In this document: positions 25,666 through 36,055 of the stretch, piece after piece
Layout: each line of letters starts with the position of its first letter
Numbering within the stretch: the stretch's first letter is position 1
Origin: Sinisalibacter lacisalsi
GTDB lineage: Bacteria > Pseudomonadota > Alphaproteobacteria > Rhodobacterales > Rhodobacteraceae
Reading direction: 5' to 3'
DNA length: 64,000 nt
Assembly: GCF_014640115.1 (NCBI RefSeq)
Contig: NZ_BMGI01000002.1
Coordinates: forward strand, 124,001-188,000
Translations under genes and position numbers: made by a program
Notes under the pieces: model-generated
Databases searched by the model: none
Told to the model about the DNA's origin: nothing
The model's input: the letters and a program-made list of their open reading frames with translations, nothing else

Positions 25666-26160
25666 ATGCGCACGTATCTTTCACCTCTTCTCGCGGCGGG
25701 GCTTTGCCTCGGCATGACGGGCATTGCAAATGCACAGGATTTCGACGGCGCCTATGGTGGGGCCTATGGTCGGATCAACCCCAACGGCACGTTCAACAAT
25801 GATGCCTCGGTTGGGGCTTTCGCCGGTTACAACATGGACGTGGGTAACGGGATGATCATGGGCGTCGAGGGCGAACTAGATTATGATTTCAATTCCGAAT
25901 GGGGAGCGCCAGGTGACGATGATCTGACAGCATCGGCGAACCTGCGGGCAGGTGTCGATGCGGGCGCGGCCTTGGTTTATGGCAAGGCCGGTGTGGGCTA
26001 TTCCACGGCTGGCACTGCTGCCTGGAACGTCGGTGGTGGGGCTGATGTACCGATCGCCGATGATTATTTCATGCGTGGCGAGGTTGAACGCGCCGACCCG
26101 TTCGCGGCGGGCCTCCCGACCCGTTACAATGTCAAGGCCGGCCTTGGCCTCCGGTTCTGA
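25666..26160 (+). CDS. Small outer-membrane beta-barrel protein
   Basis: The 164-residue protein begins with a signal peptide (MRTYLSPLLAAGLCLGMTG, cleavage after ANAQ or near it). The mature part alternates hydrophobic and polar residues, with Gly-rich strands such as VGAFAGYNMDVGNGMIMGVE, and ends in GLGLRF, a terminal Phe typical of outer-membrane barrels. It resembles the OmpA-like/porin-family beta-barrels of about eight strands. The role is unknown. It is followed by a PAP2 phosphatase gene 107 bases downstream on the same strand. Confidence 0.8.
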   Translation: MRTYLSPLLAAGLCLGMTGIANAQDFDGAYGGAYGRINPNGTFNNDASVGAFAGYNMDVGNGMIMGVEGELDYDFNSEWGAPGDDDLTASANLRAGVDAGAALVYGKAGVGYSTAGTAAWNVGGGADVPIADDYFMRGEVERADPFAAGLPTRYNVKAGLGLRF

Positions 26161-26267
26161 TCGAGGTTGCGGGCGATGGACCCTAGGGGTTCGTCGCAGG
26201 ACTCGTATTGGGTTGCATGTCGGGTGATGATCCGGTGAATTCAGGGCGTAATCCGAGGTGGGCGGGC

Positions 26268-27251
26268 ATGCACAAATCTTTTTCGACCCTGAAGAGTCTT
26301 GGTCTTGCTTTGGCCCTGGCTGGCAGCGTCGTCGCGGGGTCGCCTGCTTTCGCGGACAACGCACCAGGTCTACCGGTCTGGAGCGAGAACCCCTTCGCCC
26401 TGACGTTGTCGGACGATCTGTTCGCCAGAACCGATGAGTTGCGTTTCGAAAAGGCGACGCGCGTGTTCGGCGAGGCGATGTCGGGCATCGGCGACGAGCT
26501 TGCCGATATCGCCACCTTCCCGGTCCGCGATCCCCGGACATTCGGCGCCGCCGCGCTCGGCGTGGGCGCGCTTGTCCTCGTCGATGTGCCGCTGACCACG
26601 GCCTATCAGAAGACCCTCGTGCCGATCGGCGAGAAGCTCTCGCTGCCGCCTCTTTCGCGCAACCCATGGCTCAGCTGGATGGGGCGCGACGGCCAATACA
26701 TGGTGGGTGCCGTCGCCGGCACCTACGCCTTCGGTATCCTTGCAAACGACGAGCGCGCGCAGGTTGCGGCAATGCTTTCCGGCAAGGCCCTCGCCTATTC
26801 CTATCTCACTTCGCATATCGTCCTCAAAGCCGGCTTCGGCCGCATGCGCCCCGAGCCGGACCTTGCGAATTACACCGGCCCGACCGGTGATTACAGCACC
26901 AGCCCGTTTGATTTCTTCAAGGGCAACGCGATCAATTTCCGGTCCACGACTCGCGGCACGGCGATGCCGTCGTTTCATTTCACGGCCTATTTTTCGATGG
27001 CCCGCGTCTATTCCGGTGTCTACGACAACTACCTCGTTCCCTACACGCTCGCGGGGGCACTCGCCCTGCAGTCTGCCGAAGGCCACAACCACTGGGTCTC
27101 CGACATGGTTGCGGGTGCCCTGATCGGCACCGGGATCGGCAACATTGTCCTGCGCAATTATGAAGACCGGAAGCGTGGCGGGCTGCAGGGTTCGTTCGTG
27201 CCCGTGGTGAGTTCGCGTGGCGTGGGCGGCAGGATCGACTTCTCATTCTGA
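26268..27251 (+). CDS. PAP2-family phosphatase, periplasmic
   Basis: This 327-residue protein has a signal peptide (MHKSFSTLKSLGLALALAG, cleavage around AFA). The three PAP2 motifs are KAGFGRMRPEPD (KX6RP), AMPSFHFTAYF (PSGH-type, here with Phe in place of Gly) and the GHNHWVSDMVAGA block (SRX5HX3D-type). Members hydrolyse lipid phosphates such as phosphatidic acid or undecaprenyl pyrophosphate. Unlike classic membrane PAP2 enzymes it begins with a cleavable signal. The frame is open from 26208; ATG 26268 is chosen for the signal peptide and the GGTGGGCGGG sequence upstream. Confidence 0.85.
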   Translation: MHKSFSTLKSLGLALALAGSVVAGSPAFADNAPGLPVWSENPFALTLSDDLFARTDELRFEKATRVFGEAMSGIGDELADIATFPVRDPRTFGAAALGVGALVLVDVPLTTAYQKTLVPIGEKLSLPPLSRNPWLSWMGRDGQYMVGAVAGTYAFGILANDERAQVAAMLSGKALAYSYLTSHIVLKAGFGRMRPEPDLANYTGPTGDYSTSPFDFFKGNAINFRSTTRGTAMPSFHFTAYFSMARVYSGVYDNYLVPYTLAGALALQSAEGHNHWVSDMVAGALIGTGIGNIVLRNYEDRKRGGLQGSFVPVVSSRGVGGRIDFSF

Positions 27252-27551
27252 GCCCGCCTGTGAGTCATAGCTTGGGAACCATTCCGCATTGGAACACTCC
27301 ACCTTGGTGTGCCGACATGCCACGGAACTTTCATTCTACGGAGCCCGAATCCCGATGGATTATTGCTCTGCTTGCCTGAGATAAGAATGGGTTGTTTGAG
27401 GTGGTTGCGGCGGCGCGCATGATGCGACAGCGAGGGTTCGGGAATCCCTGGCTGAGTATTCGCCCAATCAACATAAGGCGCTTTTCCGAAACCAAATCGT
27501 TCCGCCGCGGTCGGTTTGGCTCGGCTCTCCTGTGCTCGTGCTTGCGTTGGG
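27252..27551. other. Intergenic, convergent gene ends
   Basis: The gap lies between the convergent PAP2 and integrase genes. I see no gene, no RNA and no strong terminator in it. Confidence 0.35.
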
Positions 27552-28796
27552 TCAGCTTTTCAACCCGTCTAGCCAGTCGGCGTATCGCTGCATCATCTCG
27601 ATTCTTCCGTCGAGATACTGCGCCTTGTTGTAGGTGCCGCGCACCGAGCGCCCGTCGATGTGGGCAAGCTGGCGCTCGATCCAGTCCCGGTTGAAGCCCA
27701 TTTCGTTCAGGTTGGTGGATGCGGTGATCCGGAACCCGTGGTGGCAATGCTCGGTGCGGGTGTCGTAGCCGAGCGCCCGCAGGGCCTTGTTCCAGGTCAT
27801 GTCCAAGATGGTCTTCGTGCCGTTGCGCGGGGCCGGGAAGACGAACGGGCTTTGCCCGGCGCAGCCCTTCAACTCATCCAGCAGCGCGACCGCTTGCCGG
27901 GGCAGGGGGACGAGGAACTCGAAAGCCCGGATCCCGTTCTCCCCTTTCATCCGGTCGGCCGGAACTTCCCACATCGGCACTTCGTAATCCGCCTCGTTGA
28001 TTTCCGCCCATGTCATGCCGCGCAGCATGGCGTTCCTCGGGAACAGGTAGGCGGAGAGGAGAAGGCCGAGCCGGGCCTGGGGGCTGCCGCGGTAACCCCG
28101 GATGGATTGCAGGAGGTCAGCCACGTCAGCCGGGTTGGTGAAGCCCGGGAAATGGCCGCGCCTGCGCTTCGGCATGGCGCGCAGGACGACCCGGGCCGGG
28201 TTCGCGTTGGGGTATCCCTTGGCGGAGAAAAAGTCGAACATGTCGGCCGCGCGCGCCCGGATCTCGTGCGCGGTCTCGATCTTCCCCGACCTGACGTAGG
28301 GGTCCACCATGTCCAGCACGTCCTGCGCGGTGATCTTGCCCACCGGCTTCGCGCGTAAGGCGTCAATCGTCACGTCGATCTGGCGTCCGACTTTGCGCAC
28401 CGTGCTCGGGTGGGGGGCCTCCGCGAAACGGAAGGTGCGGTAGTCCTCGGCCAGCACCGACCAGGCGTCCGCCCGGGCACGCGCGGTTCGGCCTTCCGGG
28501 CGGGCGCGGTGCACCGTCGCCGGGCGGCCGCCCTTGACGACAGGCAGGGTGCGGGGATCCACGCCCTCGTCGAGCGCGGCAAGCACCCGGGCGCGGGCGC
28601 TGCGGGCCTGGCGCAGCGAGACCTCGGGATACGGCCCGACCTTGAGTGTCGGCTGAGAGCCCTCGAAGCGGCACTTGATTCGGAAGGTCTTCGCCCCCGT
28701 CGGTGCGACCTCCAGGTACAGACCCCCGCCGTCGGATATGCGGCGGAGCTTGTCAGACGGGCGGGCGTTGCGGACATCGGATTCAGTGAGTTTCAT
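27552..28796 (-). CDS. P4-type site-specific integrase
   Basis: This 414-residue tyrosine recombinase has the DUF4102-like N-terminal arm domain (MKLTESDVRNARPSDKLRRI, then DGGGLYLEV), a core-binding domain and a catalytic domain. The active site shows Arg in LFPRNAMLRGMTW, HHGFRITAS (HxxR), RQLAHIDGRSVRGTYNKAQYL with the His and the Tyr nucleophile. P4-type enzymes insert islands into tRNA 3' ends. The gene begins about 210 bases from the 3' end of a tRNA-Gly gene, the classical arrangement. Confidence 0.93.
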   Translation of the reverse strand: MKLTESDVRNARPSDKLRRISDGGGLYLEVAPTGAKTFRIKCRFEGSQPTLKVGPYPEVSLRQARSARARVLAALDEGVDPRTLPVVKGGRPATVHRARPEGRTARARADAWSVLAEDYRTFRFAEAPHPSTVRKVGRQIDVTIDALRAKPVGKITAQDVLDMVDPYVRSGKIETAHEIRARAADMFDFFSAKGYPNANPARVVLRAMPKRRRGHFPGFTNPADVADLLQSIRGYRGSPQARLGLLLSAYLFPRNAMLRGMTWAEINEADYEVPMWEVPADRMKGENGIRAFEFLVPLPRQAVALLDELKGCAGQSPFVFPAPRNGTKTILDMTWNKALRALGYDTRTEHCHHGFRITASTNLNEMGFNRDWIERQLAHIDGRSVRGTYNKAQYLDGRIEMMQRYADWLDGLKS

Positions 28797-29003
28797 CTGT
28801 TCAGCCTGCTATCAACTTTTGAGTTAGAAAACGCTTTCGAGAATCGAACTTGTCAAGGCGGCCTGGGGTAAGAACCCGAAATCTTACCCCAAAACCAACC
28901 AAAAGGTGAAACATTAATATAATATGAATTAATTAACGTATGGATGAATATTGCGTTTTGACAGGTACTTGACCGGCATTTTTTTGTGAATTTTGGGGCA
29001 AAT
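28797..29003. other. AT-rich attachment region between integrase and tRNA-Gly
   Basis: The stretch is much more AT-rich than the surroundings (for example TTAATATAATATGAATTAAT around 28913-28932). It lies between the integrase start and the tRNA 3' end, where the attachment site and integrase arm or IHF-like sites of a P4-type island are expected. I found no direct repeat of the tRNA end elsewhere in the window. Confidence 0.5.
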
Positions 29004-29077
29004 TGGAGCGGGTAGCGGGAATCGAACCCGCGCGTTCAGCTTGGGAAGCTGACAGGCTACCATTACATCATACCCGC
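29004..29077 (-). tRNA. tRNA-Gly (anticodon CCC)
   Basis: The minus strand reads GCGGGTA (acceptor arm) through the D-arm with AATGGTA, the anticodon stem TCAGC/GCTGA with loop TTCCCAA, the T-arm CGGGTTCGATTCCCG and acceptor TACCCGC followed by the discriminator T and an encoded CCA. The central loop bases give anticodon CCC, which reads the Gly codon GGG. The 3' end faces the P4-type integrase and is the probable attachment site. Confidence 0.95.
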
Positions 29078-29174
29078 CTGTTGCGATGGCAATTAATCAA
29101 TGGCGCGGGCGCGGTCAAGAAGATCCGGTGCGTCCTTGGTGCGCTTTGCGTCGGCGCGCCGCGCGGTGGCGGCC

Positions 29175-30159
<985 letters not shown>

Positions 30160-30167
<8 letters not shown>

Positions 30168-31155
30168 GTCGCACCTCCTCCTCGGCCGCCTCGTAGAGCC
30201 AGCAGGCCACCTCGCGGTCCGCGCCCCGCGGCAACAGCCCAGGCCGGTCGCGGCGGCAGCGCTCCATCGCGTGCGGGCAGCGCGGGTTGAAGGCGCATCC
30301 TTGCGGGATCGCGTCGAGCCGGGGCATCGAGCCGGGGATCTGGACAAGCCGGCTCGAGGTTTGGGTCAGGGTGGGGATCGAGCCCATCAAGCCCTGGGTG
30401 TAGGGGTGTTCGGCGTGCTGGATCACGTCGCGCACCGGGCCGATCTCAGCCAGCCGCCCGGCATAGAGCACGGCCACGCGGTCGGCGGTTTCGGCGATCA
30501 CGCCCATGTCGTGGGTGATCAGCATCACCGAGGCGCCACGCTCGGCGCAGATTTCCTTGAGCACGTCGATGATCTGGGCCTGCACCGACACGTCGAGCGC
30601 GGTGGTGGGCTCGTCGGCGATCACCAGTTCCGGCTCGGCCGCGAGCGCGAGCGCGATCACCACACGCTGGCGCATGCCGCCGGAGAAATGGTGCGGGTAG
30701 TCGTTGATCCGCCGCGCGGCGGCGGGAATACCGACCCGGTCGAGCAGGGCCACGGCGCGCTCGCGCGCCTCGCGGTCGTTGCAGTCGATATGGGTGCGGA
30801 TGGTTTCGATCAGTTGCTCGGCCACGGTGTAGAGCGGGTTCAGGCTGGTCAGCGGATCCTGGAACACCATGCCGATGCGCTTGCCGCGAATGCGGCGCAT
30901 CGGCTCGGCGGCGAGGCTGTCGATCCGTTCGCCGCGCAGCAGGATTTCACCGCCCGCGATGCGGCCCGGCGGCTCCAGCAGGCCGATGATCGCGGCGCCG
31001 ATCAGCGATTTGCCGGCGCCGGATTCGCCCACCATGCCCAGCACCTCGCCCTCGGCGATGTCGAACGACACCTTGTCGATGGCGCGCAGCGTGCCGCGCC
31101 GGGTGGGAAACTCGACCACGAGGTCGCGCACGGAAAGAAGCGGGGGCGTGGTCAT
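30160..31155 (-). CDS. dppD: Dipeptide/oligopeptide ABC transporter ATP-binding protein (DppD-like)
   Basis: The second ABC ATPase of the operon has about 331 residues. It has Walker A GESGAGKSLIG, signature HFSGGMRQRVVIALAL, Walker B LVIADEPTTALDV, the H-loop LITHDMGVI and the oligopeptide cysteine cluster GCAFNPRCPHAMERC. The start at 31155 (MTTPPLLSVRDLVVEF) overlaps the stop of the permease gene in ATGA fashion. Both ATPases probably form a heterodimer on the two permeases. Confidence 0.93.
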
Positions 31156-32096
31156 CAGCGCAGCCTCGGGTTCAGGGCGTCGCGCAGCCAGTCGCCCAGC
31201 AGGTTGACCGAGAGCGCCAGCGCCAGCAGCGTGATCGAGGGGAACAGCAGGATCCACCATTCGCCGGAGAACAGGAAGCCCTGGCCGATGCGGATCAATG
31301 TGCCGAGGCTGGGCTGGGTCGGCGGCACGCCGACGCCGAGGAAGCTCAGCGTGGCCTCGGCGATGATCGCCAGCGCCAGCCCGATGGTGGCGATCACCAG
31401 CACCGGACCGAGCACGTTGGGCAGGATGTGGCGCAGGACGATCTTTGCCGGATGGGCGCCGATCAGCTTGGCGGCCTGCACGTATTCCTTGTTTTTCTCC
31501 ACCATCGTCGCGCCGCGCACGACGCGGGCGTATTGCACCCAGTCCGACAGCCCGATCGCGACGATCAGCACCCAGATCGCCATTTCCTCGCGGTAGGCGG
31601 GCGGGATGAAGCCGCGCGCGATACCGAAGATCAGGAGCGCCAGCAGGATCGAGGGGAAGGTGAGCTGCACGTCGGCTACGCGCATCAAAAGCCCGTCGAC
31701 CCAGCCGCCGCGATAACCCGCCACCAGCCCCGCGGCGATGCCGAGCACCATGGCGAGCAGCACCGCGGCGAAGCCCACGAAGAGCGAGATCCGCGCGCCG
31801 TAGAGGATGGTGGAAAACACGTCGCGCCCCTGGTTGTCGGTGCCCAGCCAGTAGACGTTGCCGGTGAAGGCGTTGGGCTCCATCGGCGCGCTGAAGCCGT
31901 CCATCAGGTTCAGCGTTGAGGGGTCGAACGGGTCATGCGGCGCGATCAGCGGCGCGAAGGCGGCGGCGAGGATGATCAGCAGCGAGACCGCGCCCGCCAC
32001 CAGCGCCACCGGCGAGTGGCGGAAAGACCAGGCGATATCGCTGTCCCAGGCGCGGGCGAGGCGGCCGGGGGTTTTGCTTTGATCGGATAGGCTCAT
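31155..32096 (-). CDS. dppC: Peptide ABC transporter permease (DppC-like)
   Basis: This inner-membrane permease of 313 residues has an N-terminal cytoplasmic arm, then about six membrane segments. It contains WLGTDNQGRDVFSTILYGAR, the DppC/OppC signature before the first core helix, and the EAA-type loop EYVQAAKLIGAHPAKIVLRHILPN that contacts the ATPases. It starts MSLSDQSKTPGRLARAW at 32096, 11 bases after the DppB stop. Confidence 0.92.
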   Translation of the reverse strand: MSLSDQSKTPGRLARAWDSDIAWSFRHSPVALVAGAVSLLIILAAAFAPLIAPHDPFDPSTLNLMDGFSAPMEPNAFTGNVYWLGTDNQGRDVFSTILYGARISLFVGFAAVLLAMVLGIAAGLVAGYRGGWVDGLLMRVADVQLTFPSILLALLIFGIARGFIPPAYREEMAIWVLIVAIGLSDWVQYARVVRGATMVEKNKEYVQAAKLIGAHPAKIVLRHILPNVLGPVLVIATIGLALAIIAEATLSFLGVGVPPTQPSLGTLIRIGQGFLFSGEWWILLFPSITLLALALSVNLLGDWLRDALNPRLR

Positions 32097-32107
32097 GGCT
32101 CTGCCCC

Positions 32108-33094
32108 CTAGTGCCCGGCGGTGGTGCGATCCATCCGCAAGCGCGGATCGACCACGTAATAGAGAAGATCGACGATCAGGTTGATCACCACGAAGACCAG
32201 CGCGATCAGCATCAGGTAGGCGGCCATCACCGGCACGTCGACGAAGCGCACCGAGTTGATGAACAGGGCGCCGACCCCGGGCCACTGGAACACGGTTTCG
32301 GTGATGATCGCGAAGGCGATGATCGAGCCCAGCTGCAGGCCGGTAATGGTGATCACCGGCACCAGCGTGTTCTTCAGCGCGTGGCCGAAGTTCACCGCGC
32401 GGTTGGTCAGCCCGCGGGCGCGGGCGAACTTGATGTAATCGGTGCGCAGCACCTCCAGCATCTCGGCCCGCACCAGGCGCATGATCAGGGTCATCTGGTA
32501 GAGCCCCAGCGTGATCGCCGGCAGCACGAGCGAGGCCCGGCCGCTTTCGGTCAGAAGCCCGGTGCGCCACCAGCCGCCAAGGTCGACCACGTCGCCGCGG
32601 CCGAACGACGGCAGCCATTGCAGCTCGACGGCGAAGACCCAGATCAGGAGCACGCCGATCAGGAAGGTGGGCAGCGACACGCCGATCAGCGAAACGGTCA
32701 TGATCGAGCTCGACAGCCAGCCGCCCCGGCGCAGCGCGGTGTAGACCCCGAAGCCCACGCCGAGGACAAAGGCGAGGATGCCGGACACCAGCGCAAGCTC
32801 GAGCGTGGCGGGCAGGCGCGACAGGATCAGCTCCATCACCGGTTGCTGCAGGCGGTAGGAAATGCCGAAATCCCCCACCAGCGCGCGGCTGACGAAGGTG
32901 AAGAACTGGACGACGAAGGGATCGTTCAGCCCCAGCGCGTCGCGCAGTTCGGCGCGTTCGGCCAGCGTCGTTTCCTGCCCCACCATCGAGGCGATCGGGT
33001 CGCCGACGAAGCGAAACAGCGCAAAAGCCACCAGCGCAACGGTCAGCATCACGAGGATGGATTGCAACAGCCGTCGGATGATGAAGGCGATCAT
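32108..33094 (-). CDS. dppB: Peptide ABC transporter permease (DppB-like)
   Basis: The 328-residue permease starts MIAFIIRRLLQSILVMLTVA, the standard first helix of DppB/OppB proteins. It contains the periplasmic loop with LGLNDPFVVQFFTFV and the EAA loop TDYIKFARARGL near its end, with about six membrane segments. It pairs with the DppC-like permease downstream. Confidence 0.93.
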   Translation of the reverse strand: MIAFIIRRLLQSILVMLTVALVAFALFRFVGDPIASMVGQETTLAERAELRDALGLNDPFVVQFFTFVSRALVGDFGISYRLQQPVMELILSRLPATLELALVSGILAFVLGVGFGVYTALRRGGWLSSSIMTVSLIGVSLPTFLIGVLLIWVFAVELQWLPSFGRGDVVDLGGWWRTGLLTESGRASLVLPAITLGLYQMTLIMRLVRAEMLEVLRTDYIKFARARGLTNRAVNFGHALKNTLVPVITITGLQLGSIIAFAIITETVFQWPGVGALFINSVRFVDVPVMAAYLMLIALVFVVINLIVDLLYYVVDPRLRMDRTTAGH

Positions 33095-33149
33095 GGCTGA
33101 ACCCCGGTTGTGGTGGCAGTGGTCATCGTTGCCGCCCTAAAGACAACGC

Positions 33150-33171
33150 CCGCGCGACGAAAGCCGCGCGG
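33150..33171 (-). promoter_or_regulatory. Intercistronic hairpin between permease and binding-protein genes
   Basis: Perfect 7-base arms CCGCGCG (33150-33156) and CGCGCGG (33165-33171) lie in the 97-base gap between the substrate-binding protein and dppB. Such hairpins often stabilise the binding-protein mRNA or partially terminate transcription, giving more binding protein than permease. This role is inferred from position. Confidence 0.5.
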
Positions 33172-33191
33172 ACGTCATGGTCACGTGCTTG

Positions 33192-34787
33192 TCAGTCGAA
33201 GGTGACGGTGGTCATCCGCGGCTGGTTTTCGGGGTGCACGTCGAGGTTGATGTCGTCGCGCATGGCGTAGGCCAGCACCTGGTTGTGCACGTTCAGGAAA
33301 ACGCGGTCTTCCATCACCTGGTCCCAGATCTCGGCGATCACCGCGTTGCGCGCCTCGAGGTCGGTCATCGTGGCGAGCGACTCGATCTTGGCGTCGAGCT
33401 CCGGGTTGGCGTAGCGCGAGCCGTTGAACGCGCCGTAGGCACCACCGCGGCTGTGCACGAGGAAATCGAAGATATACTGGCTGTCGAAGGTCGGAACACC
33501 CCAGCCCAGCATGTAGAAATCGGTTTCCCAGTTCTCGATAAGCGGGAAGTGCAGCGAGCGGGTCTGGGCCACGAGGTTGGCCTTGATGTTGATCCGCGAC
33601 AGCATGCCCACCAGCGCCTGGCAGATCGCCTCGTCGTTCAGGTAGCGATCGTTCGGGCAGTTGAGCGTGACCGAGAAGCCATCGGGATAGCCGGCCTCGG
33701 CGACGAGTTCCGCGGCGCGCTCCACGTCCGGCGACGGGAAGGCGTGCATCTCTTCGGTCCAGCCGTTCACGAAGGGCGGCAGCGGCGCGGCGGAGGGCTG
33801 CGATTCGCCCCGCATCACCACCTGGCGGATCGCCTCGCGGTCGATCACCATCGCCATCGCTTCACGCACTTCGGGCTTGGCGAAGGGGTTGTCGGCCGCG
33901 TCGGAGGAGGCCAGCTTCTCCGAGGTCATGTCGTAGGAGAAGAAGATGTTGCGGTTTTCCGGGCCGCGCACGACCTTGATGCCGTCGGTCTGCTCAAGCC
34001 GCGCGATGTCCTGCACCGGCACGTCCTGCACCACGTCGACCTCGCCCGAGAGCAGCGCGGCCACCCGGGTCGCGGCCTCGGAGATCGGGGTGTAGATGAT
34101 CTCGGTGACTTCCGGCGCATCGCCCCAATGGCCCTCGAACACCTCGAGCACGGTGCGCACTTCGGGATCGCGCTCGACCAGCTTGTAGGGGCCGGTGCCG
34201 TTGGTGTTGCGCACCGAATAGGCCTCTTCGCCGGCGGCGAAGTTGGGCGCGGTCTCGACGCCGTTGGCTTCGGCCCAGGCCTTTGACATGATGAAGGTGT
34301 TGGTCAGGTTCTGCACGTAGAGCGGCGCGGGGCCGGACATGCGCACGTGCACGGTGGTGTCGTCCACCGCCGTCACTTCCTCGACCGCGGCGTGCAGCGC
34401 GGCCATGCCCGAGGGCGGGGTGCGGGCGCGGTCGAGCGAGAAGACGACGTCTTCGGCGGTCATCGCGGTGCCGTCGTGGAAGGTCACGCCTTCGCGGATC
34501 TTGAACACCCAGACGCTGTCGTCCTCTTCGCTGATGCCCCATTCGGTGGCGAGGCGGGGCAGGAGCTTGCCGTCAACGTCGCGGCCCACGAGGGTTTCGT
34601 AGATGTGGTGGTTGAGGGTATGGGTCGGCCCCTCGTTCTGGCTGTGCGGGTCCATCGTCAGCGCATCGCCGACGCGCGCCCAGCGCAGGGTTTCGGCGCT
34701 TGCCGCGCTGGTCAGCGCCAGCGACACCGCCGCCGCGCCGAGCATCAGCCGCGAGCGCGGCATCTTCAGAATGTGGTGCATGGACAT
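33192..34787 (-). CDS. dppA: Peptide ABC transporter substrate-binding protein (SBP family 5)
   Basis: This periplasmic binding protein of 531 residues has a signal peptide (basic start, then LMLGAAAVSLALTSAASA). Family 5 features are LRWARVGDALTMDPHSQNEG, the ATEWGISEEDDSVWVFKIR block and FHDGTAMTAEDVVFSLDRAR. Family members bind di/oligopeptides, nickel or other solutes, and the ligand cannot be read here. It is the first transport gene of the minus-strand operon, 150 bases after the LysR gene. Confidence 0.92.
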   Translation of the reverse strand: MSMHHILKMPRSRLMLGAAAVSLALTSAASAETLRWARVGDALTMDPHSQNEGPTHTLNHHIYETLVGRDVDGKLLPRLATEWGISEEDDSVWVFKIREGVTFHDGTAMTAEDVVFSLDRARTPPSGMAALHAAVEEVTAVDDTTVHVRMSGPAPLYVQNLTNTFIMSKAWAEANGVETAPNFAAGEEAYSVRNTNGTGPYKLVERDPEVRTVLEVFEGHWGDAPEVTEIIYTPISEAATRVAALLSGEVDVVQDVPVQDIARLEQTDGIKVVRGPENRNIFFSYDMTSEKLASSDAADNPFAKPEVREAMAMVIDREAIRQVVMRGESQPSAAPLPPFVNGWTEEMHAFPSPDVERAAELVAEAGYPDGFSVTLNCPNDRYLNDEAICQALVGMLSRINIKANLVAQTRSLHFPLIENWETDFYMLGWGVPTFDSQYIFDFLVHSRGGAYGAFNGSRYANPELDAKIESLATMTDLEARNAVIAEIWDQVMEDRVFLNVHNQVLAYAMRDDINLDVHPENQPRMTTVTFD

Positions 34788-34937
34788 TTCTGTCTCCCTG
34801 TTTAGGTTTCGTTTCCCCGGCCTCGAGGAGCCGGTTGGAGCATGGGTTGAGGTTCGAGAGATCTGATCAAGGAGTCAATTCCTTTTCAAACCGGTCCTCA
34901 CGGTTCCGTTAGGTGAACCGGGCGCCGCCTGTCCGCC

Positions 34938-35909
34938 TCAGCCGTTCGGCGCGCCGCCGTAGGTCCGCTCGTCCAGCGGGCTGGCGTCGATCAGGGCGTG
35001 AAAACGGGCCAGCAGCGCGGCCTCGGCGGCGGCCAGTTTGCGGCGCGGGTTCGACAGCAGGAAGATGTCGATCGCGGGCAGGCGGGTCATCGGCGGCAGC
35101 TGGCGCAGGAGGCCCAGTTTCACGTCGCGCGCGGCAACGTGAACGGGCAGGGCGCCGATGCCGATATTGGCGATGATCATGCGGCGAATCTCGGGCAGGT
35201 TGGCCGAAACACCGCGCAGCCCCGGCGCCAGTTTCGCCCGTTCGCGCAGCCGCGTGACGGCGTCGAGCGGCCCGCCGTCGAGCTCGGTCTGGAACGAAAC
35301 CGAAGCCTCGCCGCGCAGATCGGCCATGGCGATCTCGGGCTTTTCGAACAACCGGTGGCGCGGGCCGCAGTAGAGGCCGAAATACTCGCGGTAGAGCACG
35401 CGCGCGTCGAGCGTCTTGGGCGACGCCCGCAGCAGGCAGATGCCGAAGCTCGCGCGGTTCTGCTCGATCAGCCCCACCACCTCGGTGCTCTCGGCGACCA
35501 CGACCGAGAAGGTCACCTTGGGGTTTTCCTGCGCGAAGACTTCGAGCACGCCGTCGACATGGGGGCTGACCACGTGGCTCGCGGTGACGATGCTGATATG
35601 CCCGGTCATCTCCTCGCCGCCGGCCTGCAGCAGCGCCGGGATCTGCGAGACCGATCCGAAGATGGTGGAGCACTCCGAGTAGAGCACGCGGCCGGCCTGG
35701 GTGACACGGAAACCGTTGGGTTTGCGCTCGACGAGGCGCTGGCCAACGCTGTCTTCGAGCCGCTTCAGCGCGCTCGAGATCGTCGGCTGCTTGAGCCCGA
35801 GGAAGGTGGCGGCGCGGGTGACGCCGCCTTGTTCGACCACCACCATGAAGGTGCGCAACAGGTTCCAGTCGAGGGTCCAGGGAAAGCGTTGCTCGTAGGG
35901 ACGCAGCAT
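34938..35909 (-). CDS. LysR-family transcriptional regulator
   Basis: The 323-residue regulator begins with a winged HTH around residues 15-75 (LLRTFMVVVEQGGVTRAATF, KQPTISSALKRLEDSVGQRL) followed by a two-lobed effector domain. It lies between the peptide ABC operon (same strand, downstream) and the catabolic operon starting at 36056 (divergent). LysR proteins usually regulate the divergent unit, so the catabolic operon is the likeliest target. Confidence 0.93.
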   Translation of the reverse strand: MLRPYEQRFPWTLDWNLLRTFMVVVEQGGVTRAATFLGLKQPTISSALKRLEDSVGQRLVERKPNGFRVTQAGRVLYSECSTIFGSVSQIPALLQAGGEEMTGHISIVTASHVVSPHVDGVLEVFAQENPKVTFSVVVAESTEVVGLIEQNRASFGICLLRASPKTLDARVLYREYFGLYCGPRHRLFEKPEIAMADLRGEASVSFQTELDGGPLDAVTRLRERAKLAPGLRGVSANLPEIRRMIIANIGIGALPVHVAARDVKLGLLRQLPPMTRLPAIDIFLLSNPRRKLAAAEAALLARFHALIDASPLDERTYGGAPNG

Positions 35910-36055
35910 TGATATCGTCTATGTTGGAAATTTCGATTATCTATTTGCATGATGGTTGAGACCATGCAAGCGTTTCCCGCAGGGCGCGCGCCGGACGATT
36001 GTCGCGATGGTGCGGGCCGAAAGAACAACCAACGCGACCGACATGGGAGATACAT
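35910..36055 (+). promoter_or_regulatory. Divergent promoter region between LysR gene and catabolic operon
   Basis: This 146-base spacer must hold both promoters. GAAATTTC at 35928-35935 is a short palindrome in an AT-richer stretch close to the LysR start and is a candidate for the regulator's binding site. The exact LysR box (T-N11-A) was not fixed. A GGGAGA ribosome binding site at 36045-36050 precedes the next start. Confidence 0.45.

Noticed and set aside
28981-29003. Second copy of the tRNA-Gly 3' end marking the other island boundary
   Set aside because: I looked for the terminal sequence elsewhere in the window and found none; the second boundary is likely outside.
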